64,000 bases of DNA from Anaerolineales bacterium (GCA_020634855.1 JACKAU010000012.1:260987-324986), one strand, 5' to 3'; numbered from the stretch's first letter, positions 41,767 through 51,856 are shown. Notes: generated from the letters alone by a model not told the origin. Made by a program: numbers and translations.

Positions 41767-43359
41767 GTGTCGAAGAAGTTCGTTATTGCGCTTAATACTT
41801 TGGCCCTGACCCTAATCTCTGCGTCGCCTGTTTTGGCTCAGGGGAATGGCCCCAACCAGCCCGTTGATTTCACCCCCCTCTTACCCGCTGCGTTCATCCT
41901 GTTTTTGCCCCTTGGTCTGCTGCTATTAATCAGCAGCGCGATGCCGGACGATCAGGCCCCGATGGTGGCAATTAACCTGTTGATCGGCTGGGGCGTGGCC
42001 GTGTTGGCTTATTTTGCCGTTGGCTTTGCCTTCCAATTCGGTGGTATCGCGCAGGTTAGCCCCAATCCCGAATTTAGCGGCCTGTATTGGGAATGGTACC
42101 CACTCGATCAATCGGTGGCCGTCGAGGTGGCCCGCTTATGGGGCGTCATTGCCCTGCAAGGTTGGTTCCTGGCCGGCGATGTGGCAACACCTGCTGTCTT
42201 GAATCTCTTTCTAGCTCACCTGGCTTTGGTCGGCGCGGCGGCGATGATTCCGGCCGGCATCCTACTTGAGCGAGGGCGGCCCGTTGCGGCCCTGGTGATC
42301 TGCCTATTCACCGGCGGGTTGATTTACCCCGTAGCCGGCAACTGGCTCTGGGGTGGCGGTTGGCTGGCCAATCTAGGAAGCAGTTTGAACTTTGGACACG
42401 GGTTGGTCGATTTCGGCGGGGCGAGTGTAATTTTCCTCACGGCTGCCGCCGTTGCCCTGGTGGCGCTCTATTTGTTTCGGCCAATGCAAAACGGCATCGC
42501 CGATGTGGGCGATGAACTGATCCTATCGACGGCTAGCGACCGGCTGACCGTCTACGATCAGGTCACTATGCCGGTCGATGACCCGGCTGATAGCCTCCAA
42601 TCCGCGCCGATGCCCTCGGCCTATCTACCGATTTTGAGTATGCTCGGCGGCGGCTTGCTGCTGTTGGGGTGGGTAGGTTTGTCTACTGGGGTCCACGCGC
42701 CAACGGCCTTAAACTTTACGCCCGCTCACGCCGCCGTAAGTGGTCTGCTGGCTGCCCTGGCCGCTGCCGTCGCTGCGGCCGCTTATAGCGCCTTCACCAC
42801 TCGCGAGTTTAACCCCTTGATGGCCGGTCGAGGGTTGGCCGCCGGCCTGATCGTCTCGATGGCCGCCGCGCCGTTTGCGCCGATCTGGGTTTGTGTAGTG
42901 GCCGGACTGGTGATGGGGCTGCTGCTGCCGCCGTTGATCTACTTCTTCGACCAACGCCTCCCCCTGGTCGATCACCTGGGAACGCTGGCCACGTATGGCG
43001 TCAGCGCCGTGTTTAGCTTGCTGCTCGTGGCCTTCCTGGCCGACGGTCGGGCGGGGTTAGGCTGGAACGGGGTGGGCTTGACCGAATTTAGAGGGGTGGC
43101 CGGCCAGGGTGTGTCGGGTCTGGTGGTGGCCCTCGGCTTTGCCGCCGACTGGCCGAGCCAACTACAAGCCCAACTGTTGGGCGGCGGGGTAATCCTCGTC
43201 TGGGCGCTGTTGGTTGGCGTTGTCGTCCTGCAAACGGTTCTGACGGTCGCTAACGCCTGGAGCCGCTCCGGCCTGGAATGGGCCAGATCCACGACCGATC
43301 ACGCCGAGTTTAATGCCGATGATGATCTGCCCGACCATCTCTCGTCAGCCGCCGAATAG
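41767..43359 (+). CDS. Ammonium-transporter-family (Amt) protein lacking both channel histidines
   Basis: 530 residues from GTG 41767 (GAGGAGG upstream). Signal-like start, then about 11 hydrophobic segments in the Amt/Rh order. SLNFGHGLVDFGGASVIF aligns with the AmtB segment holding Asp160 and His168; here Asp215 is kept but Phe223 replaces the His. VDHLGTLATYGVSAV aligns with the His318 segment; Tyr410 replaces that His. Residues about 240-280 are an extra hydrophilic loop. The twin-His pair lines the conducting pore of Amt proteins, so this one may conduct differently or act as a sensor. No glnK nearby. Confidence 0.8.
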   Translation: MSKKFVIALNTLALTLISASPVLAQGNGPNQPVDFTPLLPAAFILFLPLGLLLLISSAMPDDQAPMVAINLLIGWGVAVLAYFAVGFAFQFGGIAQVSPNPEFSGLYWEWYPLDQSVAVEVARLWGVIALQGWFLAGDVATPAVLNLFLAHLALVGAAAMIPAGILLERGRPVAALVICLFTGGLIYPVAGNWLWGGGWLANLGSSLNFGHGLVDFGGASVIFLTAAAVALVALYLFRPMQNGIADVGDELILSTASDRLTVYDQVTMPVDDPADSLQSAPMPSAYLPILSMLGGGLLLLGWVGLSTGVHAPTALNFTPAHAAVSGLLAALAAAVAAAAYSAFTTREFNPLMAGRGLAAGLIVSMAAAPFAPIWVCVVAGLVMGLLLPPLIYFFDQRLPLVDHLGTLATYGVSAVFSLLLVAFLADGRAGLGWNGVGLTEFRGVAGQGVSGLVVALGFAADWPSQLQAQLLGGGVILVWALLVGVVVLQTVLTVANAWSRSGLEWARSTTDHAEFNADDDLPDHLSSAAE

Positions 43360-43371
43360 CCTCCGATCCGT

Positions 43372-43446
43372 CAGACCGCCGCATGCTGACCGCCGACCGC
43401 CGAAAAATAGCTACTTTAGCTGGTGTCCAAACTCAGTTTGGACACC
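43372..43446. repeat. GACCGCCG repeat and 25-base palindrome
   Basis: GACCGCCG units at 43375-43402 resemble those at 51975-51992. GGTGTCCAAACT (43422-43433) and AGTTTGGACACC (43435-43446) form a perfect 12-bp inverse around one base. No U tract follows. Confidence 0.6.
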
Positions 43447-43520
43447 AATTGTGTTAACCCACGCCACGTGGGAGATACTCATTATTATTTCTTTCATTAG
43501 TATTTCAAAGGAGATATCAA

Positions 43521-44726
43521 ATGACTAAGACAGTCGTACTTGCCGGTGCTTTAGATACCAAAGGTCAGGAATTTGCCTTTGTTAAAAAATTGATCGAACA
43601 GGCCGGCTTGCAAACCCTGGTGGTCGATTTTGGGGTGATGAGCGACCCGACCTTAACTCCCGATATCAGCCGCGAGGAGGTCGCTCAGGCCGGCGGCGGC
43701 GACCTGGCTCGGCTCAGTTCCGGCGGCCATAAAGACGAGGCCATGAAAACCATGGCAACCGGCCTGGCCGTCATCGTCCACAAGCTGCATGAGGATGGTA
43801 AGCTGGACGGCATTCTGAGCATGGGCGGCAGCGGCAACACCTCGATTGCCACGGCCGGGATGCGCACCTTGCCGGTCGGTGTGCCCAAGCTGATGGTCTC
43901 GACCCTGGCCGGCGGCGACGTCAGCGCCTTTGTCGGCACCAAAGACATCACGATGATGCCCTCGGTGGTGGATGTGTCCGGCATCAACAGCATCAGCCGA
44001 GTCATCTACACCAACGCGGCCGCGGCCATCGCCGGGATGGTCAAGACCGATATCCCCACCGGCGAAGTCAAGCCGCTGATTACAGCCTCGATGTTTGGCA
44101 ACACCACCTCCGCCGTCGATCACGCCCGCGGCCTGATCGAGCAGCAGGGCTACGAGGTGCTGGTGTTCCACGCCACCGGCGCCGGCGGTCGAACGATGGA
44201 GGGCCTCATTCGCGACGGTTACATTGTCGGCTCGCTGGACATCACGACCACCGAGTTGGCTGATTACGTTTGCGGCGGCGTACTAAGCGCCGGCCCGGAG
44301 CGCTGCCTGGCCGCCTCGCAGGCGGGTATACCGGCTGTTCTGGTTCCCGGATGTGTCGATATGGCTAACTTCGGCGGCATCGAGACCGTACCGGACAAAT
44401 ATCGCGACCGTAACCTCTACCAGTGGAATCCCGACATCACCCTGCTGCGTACCAACGAGGCCGAAAACGCGACAATGGGCCAGATGATCGCTGCCGCGGC
44501 CAACGCCGCCACCGCTCCGGTCGCCATAGTGCTGCCGCTCAAAGGCGTCTCCATGCTCGACAGCGAAGGCGGCCAATTCTGGGACCCCGCCGCCGACGCG
44601 GCTTGCTTCGACGCCATCAAGCAAAACGTCAACCCCGGTATCCCCGTCATCGAGCTGGATCACAACATCAACGACCCTGAGTTTTCGGGCTATGTCGCCC
44701 AGACCCTGTTGGAGATGTTGAAGTAA
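43521..44726 (+). CDS. Tm-1-like ATP-binding (UPF0261) protein
   Basis: 401 residues; AAAGGAG upstream of ATG 43521. VVLAGALDTKGQEFAFVK at the start, GILSMGGSGNTSIATAGM, and VFHATGAGGRTMEGLI in the C-terminal half are the family signature. The plant relative Tm-1 inhibits a viral replicase; bacterial members are mostly uncharacterised and may act in metabolism. It is followed directly by the octamer repeat block. Confidence 0.9.
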   Translation: MTKTVVLAGALDTKGQEFAFVKKLIEQAGLQTLVVDFGVMSDPTLTPDISREEVAQAGGGDLARLSSGGHKDEAMKTMATGLAVIVHKLHEDGKLDGILSMGGSGNTSIATAGMRTLPVGVPKLMVSTLAGGDVSAFVGTKDITMMPSVVDVSGINSISRVIYTNAAAAIAGMVKTDIPTGEVKPLITASMFGNTTSAVDHARGLIEQQGYEVLVFHATGAGGRTMEGLIRDGYIVGSLDITTTELADYVCGGVLSAGPERCLAASQAGIPAVLVPGCVDMANFGGIETVPDKYRDRNLYQWNPDITLLRTNEAENATMGQMIAAAANAATAPVAIVLPLKGVSMLDSEGGQFWDPAADAACFDAIKQNVNPGIPVIELDHNINDPEFSGYVAQTLLEMLK

Positions 44727-44989
44727 CAAGGTCGCAGGGTAGCAAGGTTGCAAGGTCGCAGGGTCGCAGGGTTGCAAGGTCGCAGGGTTGCAGGGTAGCA
44801 AGGTCGCAAGGTCGCAGGGTAGCAGGGTTGCAAGGTCACAGGGTTGCAAGGTCGCAGGGGTACAAGGGTACAAGGCGGCAAGGTCGCAATTCTATGCCGC
44901 GCCACTCTGTCACCCTGCTACTCTGCTACTCTGCTACTCTGCTACTCTGCTACCTTGCTACCCTGCTACTCTGTAACTCTGCTACCCTG
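44727..44989. repeat. Large 8-bp repeat block in two inverted halves
   Basis: About 20 copies of (A/G)GGT(A/T/C)GCA from 44729 to about 44888, then about 11 copies of the inverse (TGCTACTC) to 44989. Same family as 11680-11735 (inside lysK), 14168-14228 and 14364-14432. Because the unit lacks stops in most frames, spurious open frames span it; it also supplies the TAG stop of the DinB gene ending at 44982. Confidence 0.9.
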
Positions 44990-45509
44990 CCCCATAATTC
45001 TCCCTAATGCTGTTTAGATGATGCAGCTCATGTCCGGCGATGTGATAAGCCGCCGCCCGGACACTCATCACGTGATCGTTCGAGACACCGGCCCGTTTGA
45101 GCGCGTCGGCATCGAAACTCTTGAACAGAGTCAGCGTCGCCTGTCGCACCGAGCTATACTCCGCCAGAATGTCCTCGATGTCGCGCTCGTTAGCCTTTGA
45201 ATACGGCACGTACTCATCCTGCTCGAAGCCGGGCAGTTCGGTCGCGTCGCCTCGGGCGAAACGTAGGGCGCGATAGGCGTAAATACGCTCGTCGTCGCTG
45301 ACGTGGACCAGGATCTCTTTGATGGTCCACTCCCCCTCGGCCCAGCGATAGGTTAACCTCTCGGCCGGAAATGAGCGGATAAAACTGAGCATCGTTTGCA
45401 GGTTATCCTGCAAATGGGCCAATACCTGCCCGTCGTCCGGCAGTAAGCCGATGTACATGATCGTGTACGGCGCATACTCACCTTCTTGCGGTTTTGGAAT
45501 CAGTGTCAT
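44982..45509 (-). CDS. DinB-family protein
   Basis: 175 residues, GGGGAG upstream of ATG 45509. ILVHVSDDERIYAYRALRFA and HIAGHELHHLNSIRENY give the His ligands of the DinB four-helix metal-binding fold. Members include thiol-dependent transferases and damage-induced proteins. Its last codons and stop fall inside the octamer repeat. Confidence 0.88.
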   Translation of the reverse strand: MTLIPKPQEGEYAPYTIMYIGLLPDDGQVLAHLQDNLQTMLSFIRSFPAERLTYRWAEGEWTIKEILVHVSDDERIYAYRALRFARGDATELPGFEQDEYVPYSKANERDIEDILAEYSSVRQATLTLFKSFDADALKRAGVSNDHVMSVRAAAYHIAGHELHHLNSIRENYGAG

Positions 45510-45523
45510 TGTTAATGTCTCCC

Positions 45524-48016
45524 CTAATTTAGTGCTCTAATTTCTGTGGCAGTGTCTAATGACAGCGCTTTTTTGGCCAGCGTTTGGCATTTGCCTTGGT
45601 TGAGTTGTCGAATTTGGGCTTTGATGCGCGGAATCGACGGAACGCTCATACTCAACTCATCGACGCCCAGGCCAACCAACAGCGGCACGGCTTGCGGATC
45701 GGCTGCAACAGCGCCGCAAACGCCTACCCATTTGCCCCGCTCGTGGGCGGCGTCGACCACGGTTTTGATCAGCATCAAGACACTGGGCGACAGGCTGTCG
45801 ACCTGGGGCGCTAATTTCGGATGGCCGCGATCCATAGCCAAGGTATATTGGGTTAGATCGTTTGTGCCGATGGAAAAGAAATCGACCTCGTTGGCAAACT
45901 TGGCCGCGGTAATGGCCGCGGCCGGCACCTCGACCATAATACCGGCCGGAATCGGCTCGACGCCGAGCTTGCGGCGCTCTTGCTCCAGCATCGCCTTGGC
46001 CGCCCGCCATTCCGTTAAGGTGGCGATCATCGGAAACATCACCCGCACCTTGCCCACCGTCGAAGCCCGTAAAATAGCCCGTAACTGCGTACGCAAAATT
46101 CCGGGCCGGCTGAGACTGACCCGAATGCCGCGTTCCCCCAAAAAAGGATTGTCTTCAGTCGGAATGGGGAGATAGGGCGAAGGCTTGTCGGCCCCGATAT
46201 CCAACGTACGGATAATCAAGGGGCGATCGTCGCCCAGCCGCAACGCCATATCGCGGTAAGCCGTCTGCTGTTCGTCCTCGCTGGGCATCGTTTTGAATTC
46301 CAAAAACAGAAATTCCGAACGGAGTAAGCCGATACCCTCGCACCCCATATGAACGGCATGGTCAACCTCAGCCAGGCTGCCGACATTAGCCCCAATCACC
46401 AGCCGGTACCCATCGATGGTCACCGCCGGTTCATCGGCATGCTGTAAGTTGATCTGCTGGATGGTGGCGGCTTGCTCTTGCTGTCGCCGCACTTGCGCAA
46501 TGCGAGTCTCGACCGGATTCAAGCGCAGCGTCCCTCTGGCGCCGTCCAGAATAGCCGTAGTGCCATTGGCCACCTCCAGCGTCTTAGGATCGATGCCGAT
46601 TACGGCCGGAATATCCAACGAGTGAGCCATTATCGTCAGGTGCGACGAGGCTCCGCCTTGGGTGGTACAGAAGCCGCTGACGTAAGTCGGATCGAGATCG
46701 GCCACCTCCGACAGCGATAAATCTTCAGCCACCAGAATGGTTTGGGTCGATAAATTCAGCGGCTCCGGCTCGACTCCGGCCAGATTGCGCAACACCCGCA
46801 AGCCCACGTCGCGTAGGTCATCGGCTCTGGAGGCGAATAGTACATTTTTAAGTTGAGCCAGCCGGTCGGCCTGCTTGGTATAGGCTGCTTGCCAGGCGAC
46901 AGCGGCGCTATCCCCATGATCAATCGCTCGAATGGTTAAATCGAGCAGTTCCGGATCATCGAGCAGCGCTTCGTGAGCTGCAAAGATTGCGGCTTTATCG
47001 CCTTCGCCATCGTGATGAAGCCGAGCTTGCAGCGCCTCCAACTGGACTTTGGCTTTCTCGATAGCTTCATCGAGCAGCCGTAGTTCCTTTTTACGCTTTT
47101 TGGCTTTGGTCCGTATCTCAATGGGTCGCTGCCGCATCTGGAAAATCTCACCCACCACGATACCGGGCGAAGCCGGAATCCCCACCAGCAGATTGGGATC
47201 GGCGGCCCGTGTTGGGGGGATAATGATCGTTTTGGCCGGAGGGACATAGGCCGGCATACCGATATCTTCGCCTAACCCCTGTAGAATCCGAGGCGCAATC
47301 TTTTGGATAGCTTCCTCTGCGTCAGGTCCGCGGGCAATCACCTGAATCGGATCGTTGTGCATAATACAGAGATTCATAATGCCAAAGACACTCTTGGCAT
47401 TGGCTTGTCGGCCCTTGTGCTCTATCCGTACATCTGAATCAAACTTGCGAGCCAGATAGGCCAGCACCGAGGCCGGGCGGGCGTGCAGTCCCAGCAGGTT
47501 CGGTACGGTCAACGGTTCGGAGGAGACGGTCAGAGGGGGGGTGCTTATCATCGCCTCATCCAGCGTCAAGATCATAATCGGATCGCGGCCGGCGATGACA
47601 TCACCTTCGCAGAAGTCGAAATGGGTGACCAACTGACTGTTGGTGATAATCAGCGTCGTCAATAAACTGGCGGCAAACGGCTTAACCACATCGACATCAA
47701 ACGCTATGAGCGGATCACCCTGCTGCACCCAGTCGCCCCGTTGGACTTTGGGCGTAAATCCTTTACCGCGCAGCATAACCGTATCCTGTCCGATATGTAG
47801 CATTAGCTCAATGCCGTCGTCCGTACGCATTGTGACGTTGTGGCCGGTCTCGGCCAGGTCGATAATCTCGCCATCAGTCGGAGCCAGCAGCACTGCGTCC
47901 ACCGGATCGATAGCTATCCCTTCGCCGGCCAATTTCTGAGAGAACGTGGGGTCACTTATCTGCGCCAACGGCGTCAATCGACCGGACAGCGGCGCGAACA
48001 GGGTTAAAGTCATCAT
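45524..48016 (-). CDS. Multidomain PTS phosphotransferase EIIA(Glc)-HPr-EI
   Basis: 830 residues in the order EIIA(Glc) (about 1-155; His59 and His74 in ETGHNVTMRTDDGIELMLHIG), HPr (about 163-250; His178 in LLGLHARPASV), and enzyme I (about 275-830; His459 in GGASSHLTIMAHS, and Cys in GVCGAVAADP). The same order is known in NagF of Pseudomonas. It passes phosphate from PEP to an EIIB/C. No EIIBC lies in the window. It starts 33 bases after the SARP-like regulator, which may control it or be controlled by PTS flux. Confidence 0.93.
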   Translation of the reverse strand: MMTLTLFAPLSGRLTPLAQISDPTFSQKLAGEGIAIDPVDAVLLAPTDGEIIDLAETGHNVTMRTDDGIELMLHIGQDTVMLRGKGFTPKVQRGDWVQQGDPLIAFDVDVVKPFAASLLTTLIITNSQLVTHFDFCEGDVIAGRDPIMILTLDEAMISTPPLTVSSEPLTVPNLLGLHARPASVLAYLARKFDSDVRIEHKGRQANAKSVFGIMNLCIMHNDPIQVIARGPDAEEAIQKIAPRILQGLGEDIGMPAYVPPAKTIIIPPTRAADPNLLVGIPASPGIVVGEIFQMRQRPIEIRTKAKKRKKELRLLDEAIEKAKVQLEALQARLHHDGEGDKAAIFAAHEALLDDPELLDLTIRAIDHGDSAAVAWQAAYTKQADRLAQLKNVLFASRADDLRDVGLRVLRNLAGVEPEPLNLSTQTILVAEDLSLSEVADLDPTYVSGFCTTQGGASSHLTIMAHSLDIPAVIGIDPKTLEVANGTTAILDGARGTLRLNPVETRIAQVRRQQEQAATIQQINLQHADEPAVTIDGYRLVIGANVGSLAEVDHAVHMGCEGIGLLRSEFLFLEFKTMPSEDEQQTAYRDMALRLGDDRPLIIRTLDIGADKPSPYLPIPTEDNPFLGERGIRVSLSRPGILRTQLRAILRASTVGKVRVMFPMIATLTEWRAAKAMLEQERRKLGVEPIPAGIMVEVPAAAITAAKFANEVDFFSIGTNDLTQYTLAMDRGHPKLAPQVDSLSPSVLMLIKTVVDAAHERGKWVGVCGAVAADPQAVPLLVGLGVDELSMSVPSIPRIKAQIRQLNQGKCQTLAKKALSLDTATEIRALN

Positions 48017-48049
48017 GGATATCTCAAGCTTCTTTCTGTTAGGTTTAGG

Positions 48050-51000
48050 CTAGGATTGCAGTTCAAGTACGGCCTGCACCTGCGGCGTGGCGAGAAATGA
48101 GGCGCGCAGATCAGCATCACCGATGTGGTCGGCAATATAGTCTATCGTCTCTTGGGCCTGCCGGCGCAAACCTTGGGCTGCAACGGGGTCGGGTTCAAGT
48201 TGGCTGAGAGCGAACAAAATAGGCCACAACATCCGCCGCGAGCCGATGGCTTCGGCTTCGGCGCGAGCTTCCTGCCAGTGGTCTCGGGCCGCCTCAGCCT
48301 GGCCCAGCCCCAGTAACGCCTGAGCGAGTACGTCCAACGTCCCCGGTATTTCCGACCGCATCCCAAATTGGCGTAGATCGGCCAACAGGTCATCCGCCAC
48401 AGCCAACGCCCGCTCATAATCGCCCAATTTCAAGGCCAGCCGGCCATCGGCCACCCGGACGGGTACATAATAAACGGGCCAAGCGTCTCGGCTGGGATCT
48501 TGCCCGCTTAGCTCCAGTGCCTCCTGAGCGGCGGCGATCTGGTTGTTTGCTAACTGAAGTTGAGCCAGAGTACCCAACACGAAAGGTTGGTACAACGGCA
48601 CCTGTTCGCGGGCGATGGTCAGAGCCTGATGCGCTAATTCTAAGCCTCGGTTAATTTGGCCCAGGCTGCCATACACGGCGGCCAATTCAGTTCGGCTCAC
48701 AATCGGAGGCACTAAATAGCCGCCTTCCTCGCTCTGACGAATGGATTTCTTCGTTACAGTAATGGCCGCCTCAATTTGGCCGCGTTCCCAATAGGCATAA
48801 CCAATTCTAAACTGACTATGGGACTCCCCCCAGATATTGTTGATGGCTTGGCTGATTTGGCGCGCTTCCGCCGAAAAAATAAGAGCCTGATCGTATTCGC
48901 CAATGCGAACATGGATCTGTGCGGAAATATTTAAGCTATCCGCCAGCATCGGCAGGTTGCCGAGTTCCCGCCACAGCACCTGAGCTTCACGCGCTGACTG
49001 CTTGGCTTGATCAAAGCGGCCGAGAACCCAAAAGCAGTTGGCCAGGTCATTGAGTGTGAAGGCCATTTGCTCCCGTAGGTTGAGTTCGCGGGCCAGTGTC
49101 AATGAACGTGCCCCGTAGTCGATCGCTTGAGACATTCGGTTTAGGTACATACAGGCATTCGATAGGTTCCACAAAATCTTCGCCTCAGCGGCCCGGTCGC
49201 CCACATTGCCGGCCAAAGTTAGGGCTGCCTTTCCCAGAGTTTGGCCTTGGCTAGGATCAAATAAGGGGCCAGGCACGGCGTAAAGCGGCAGCTGAGCCAT
49301 TAAAGCGGTTAATTCCAGAGGGAGATCGTGACGGTGTTGAGCTAGCTTAGCCAAATCCTGGTAATGACTTAAGGCCTGTTGGTGTTGATTGTTCAATTCC
49401 AGAGCGCGCCCCAAGCCGGTATAGATCGGCTTCAGCTTCTGGCTGCTGACCTTGTGGCGCTCGATTAAGGCTAAAGACCGGCGATAGGCTTCGATGGCCT
49501 CAGCATTGGCATAGATCCGGGCGGCGGCATCGGCGGCCTGCTGCCAATAGTCACTCGCCTTCGCGGCCAACCCGGCTTGCTCAAAGTGGCGCGCCAATTG
49601 AACCGCTACGGTCTCGATCTGCGGGGCATGCATCTGTTCCAGGACATGGCCCACCGCCTCGTGCCAGTAGCTTTGCTCGACCTCATCCAAACTATGGTAG
49701 AGGTAGGTTCGGAACAGATTGTGCCGGAAGCGATAACGGGACAGCCGCTGCCCGCTTGGCTCCACGCGCCGGAGGCCTTGGGGCGTCACCAATCGGTGCT
49801 GCTTATTCAGTTCGCCGCTCAAGCGTCGCACCAACGTCCGTTCGTCGATGTTCAATATGCGGGCGATGACCTCGGCGGTGAATTCTTCACCCTCCACGCT
49901 GGCCACGGATAGCACCTCTCGCAGTTCAGCGCTTAATCGTCCAATTCGCTTTTCGATCACACCTTCGACCCGCGCCGGCAGCGCATCCCAGGTTAGATCT
50001 GAGGCTTCGATCCAGCGGCCCTGGTCGTCTCGCTGCACATCGCCCCGCTCTTGCATGTCCCGCAGGAGTTCAACGGTAAAGAGGGGATGGCCATCGGTGT
50101 GGCGGAGCAGTTGCTGCCGAAAGGTTTCGTCCAGTTGGTTGGGCTCGCTATCTAACAAGGCGTCTACAAAGGTCCGCCCGACTCGGGGTTCATGGTGTTC
50201 CAAATCGAGCCAAATGTCGCCAAAGTGGCGTTTCAACTCGCTCAGGATGTCGGTCAGAGGATGGCGCTCCCCGTCTCGTCCCTGGGCCGTGTCTTCCGGC
50301 CGGTAAGCGCCGATCAGCATCATCGGGATATCGGCCAGCCCCAGGGCCAAGTGACTTAGGAGGCTGATTGAGGACAGATCGGCCCAATGCAAATCGTCCA
50401 AAATGAGTAAGAGCGGCTGCCGGTTGGCGAGGATTCGTAGCACGTCCGACACCTGCTCGAAGATGCGCTTCTGGTCGGCGCTTGGCTCTCCGCCGGGCGA
50501 TGTCCGGCCGGCCAGGATTTCCTGCAGCCGGCTCAGCCAGCCGGCGCCGTTTGGGGCATAGGTTGCCGCTCGACCGGCTAAAGCCTCGCCGGGCACAAAC
50601 GTATCGATCAGGTCCGGACCGTCATCGACCAAGGCCTGAACCGTGTGGGGTAATAAATGCCATAAGCGCAGGGCATGGTCGCGGGTGATGGTCCCGGCCG
50701 CCCATTGGGTTTCAATGTTGCCGGTGAGCATGCTAAATACCTGGCGAAAGGGGACGTACGGATCGCCAATCCCGGTATAAACATCGCATGTGCCGCCGGC
50801 GACAATCAGGCTGGGGTGCGCGGCTTGGGCCTGGCGGGCAAAGGCTTTGAGCAGGCTTGTTTTTCCCTGGCCGGCCTCGCCGATTACAAACGCCGCCTGC
50901 CCCCGGCCGGCGGTCGATTGGACCAACAACTGATCCAATCGATCCAACTCGCGCTCTCGCCCGATAAAAATCTCTCCCGCTGTCATCGATTCATCGGCTT

Positions 51001-51799
51001 CATTTATGAAGGCCGGTGATTGGGCGAAGTGTTCATCCTGCTGTGGTGGGCCAGAGGGAGGGCGTTGTCTGTTTGGCTCGATTTTCTCGGCGCCTGTTTT
51101 TGCTTCATTGATCAGTTGCTGATAAAGCGCGTGTGTCTCCGCCGATGGCTCGACCCCAAATTCTTCGTCAAGCACTGTCACACAGCGCTGATACGCCGCC
51201 GCCACACCGGCTCGATCGCCCAGCCCTGCCTGGGCCAGCATCAGGGCGCGATAAGCCGGTTCCGGCTGCTGCCCCCGCGCGATCCACCATTCCGCCCACT
51301 CTCGCGCCTCGCGCCAGCGGCCGGCCTCAACCAGTCGATCCAGCAGCCGTTGCATACGATCCTCAAAAATGGCCTGCAACCGCTCCTGTTCCAGCAGCAC
51401 CCACTCGTCATAGAATCCCGGCAGGAGACGATCTTCATAGACGGAGACGACCGATATGAGTTGATCGGCGGTCGTTGTGGCATCAACTACCTGTTGTAAC
51501 GTGTCGGCATCGAGTTGGTAATCAGCCTGAGCATTAAACCCGACGGCGACGCGATCGGTCACAAAATAATCGTCGCCGATCACGCTGCGCAGTCGCCACA
51601 ACGTTTGACGCAGGTTGTTGCGCGCCCCGGCTTCGTCCGAGTCGGGCCACAGCAAACCGGCCAGCTTCTCCCGCCGCACCGATTTATCGGCATTGAGCAG
51701 CAGGTAAGCCAACAGGGACTGAGCCGGCCGTAGGGGGATTTCAATGACCTGGCCGTCCCGTCTTATTTCGAACTTTCCCAACAATTGAACGTCAAGCAT
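48050..51799 (-). CDS. BTAD/SARP-like transcriptional regulator with AAA ATPase and TPR domains
   Basis: 1249 residues from ATG 51799; an in-frame ATG at 51856 is possible, but SARP domains usually start at MLDVQLLGKFEI. N-terminal winged helix (REKLAGLLWPDSDEAGARNNLRQTLWRLR), BTAD domain (about 95-240), an ATPase with FVIGEAGQGKTSLLKAFA and LLLILDDLHWADLSS, then a long TPR array (about 750-1240). Similar to AfsR/DnrI-type and MalT-like signal-integrating regulators. Upstream of the PTS gene, same strand. Confidence 0.9.
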   Translation of the reverse strand: MLDVQLLGKFEIRRDGQVIEIPLRPAQSLLAYLLLNADKSVRREKLAGLLWPDSDEAGARNNLRQTLWRLRSVIGDDYFVTDRVAVGFNAQADYQLDADTLQQVVDATTTADQLISVVSVYEDRLLPGFYDEWVLLEQERLQAIFEDRMQRLLDRLVEAGRWREAREWAEWWIARGQQPEPAYRALMLAQAGLGDRAGVAAAYQRCVTVLDEEFGVEPSAETHALYQQLINEAKTGAEKIEPNRQRPPSGPPQQDEHFAQSPAFINEADESMTAGEIFIGRERELDRLDQLLVQSTAGRGQAAFVIGEAGQGKTSLLKAFARQAQAAHPSLIVAGGTCDVYTGIGDPYVPFRQVFSMLTGNIETQWAAGTITRDHALRLWHLLPHTVQALVDDGPDLIDTFVPGEALAGRAATYAPNGAGWLSRLQEILAGRTSPGGEPSADQKRIFEQVSDVLRILANRQPLLLILDDLHWADLSSISLLSHLALGLADIPMMLIGAYRPEDTAQGRDGERHPLTDILSELKRHFGDIWLDLEHHEPRVGRTFVDALLDSEPNQLDETFRQQLLRHTDGHPLFTVELLRDMQERGDVQRDDQGRWIEASDLTWDALPARVEGVIEKRIGRLSAELREVLSVASVEGEEFTAEVIARILNIDERTLVRRLSGELNKQHRLVTPQGLRRVEPSGQRLSRYRFRHNLFRTYLYHSLDEVEQSYWHEAVGHVLEQMHAPQIETVAVQLARHFEQAGLAAKASDYWQQAADAAARIYANAEAIEAYRRSLALIERHKVSSQKLKPIYTGLGRALELNNQHQQALSHYQDLAKLAQHRHDLPLELTALMAQLPLYAVPGPLFDPSQGQTLGKAALTLAGNVGDRAAEAKILWNLSNACMYLNRMSQAIDYGARSLTLARELNLREQMAFTLNDLANCFWVLGRFDQAKQSAREAQVLWRELGNLPMLADSLNISAQIHVRIGEYDQALIFSAEARQISQAINNIWGESHSQFRIGYAYWERGQIEAAITVTKKSIRQSEEGGYLVPPIVSRTELAAVYGSLGQINRGLELAHQALTIAREQVPLYQPFVLGTLAQLQLANNQIAAAQEALELSGQDPSRDAWPVYYVPVRVADGRLALKLGDYERALAVADDLLADLRQFGMRSEIPGTLDVLAQALLGLGQAEAARDHWQEARAEAEAIGSRRMLWPILFALSQLEPDPVAAQGLRRQAQETIDYIADHIGDADLRASFLATPQVQAVLELQS

Positions 51800-51856
51800 C
51801 GTCAGCTTTTCCAAACTTAAAACCGGCAGGGCTACTCCATCACGTGGCGGTAGCAT

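Noticed and set aside
44727..44989. Open frames across the octamer block in several frames
   Set aside because: They arise because the repeat lacks stops; no ribosome site and no protein-like composition.
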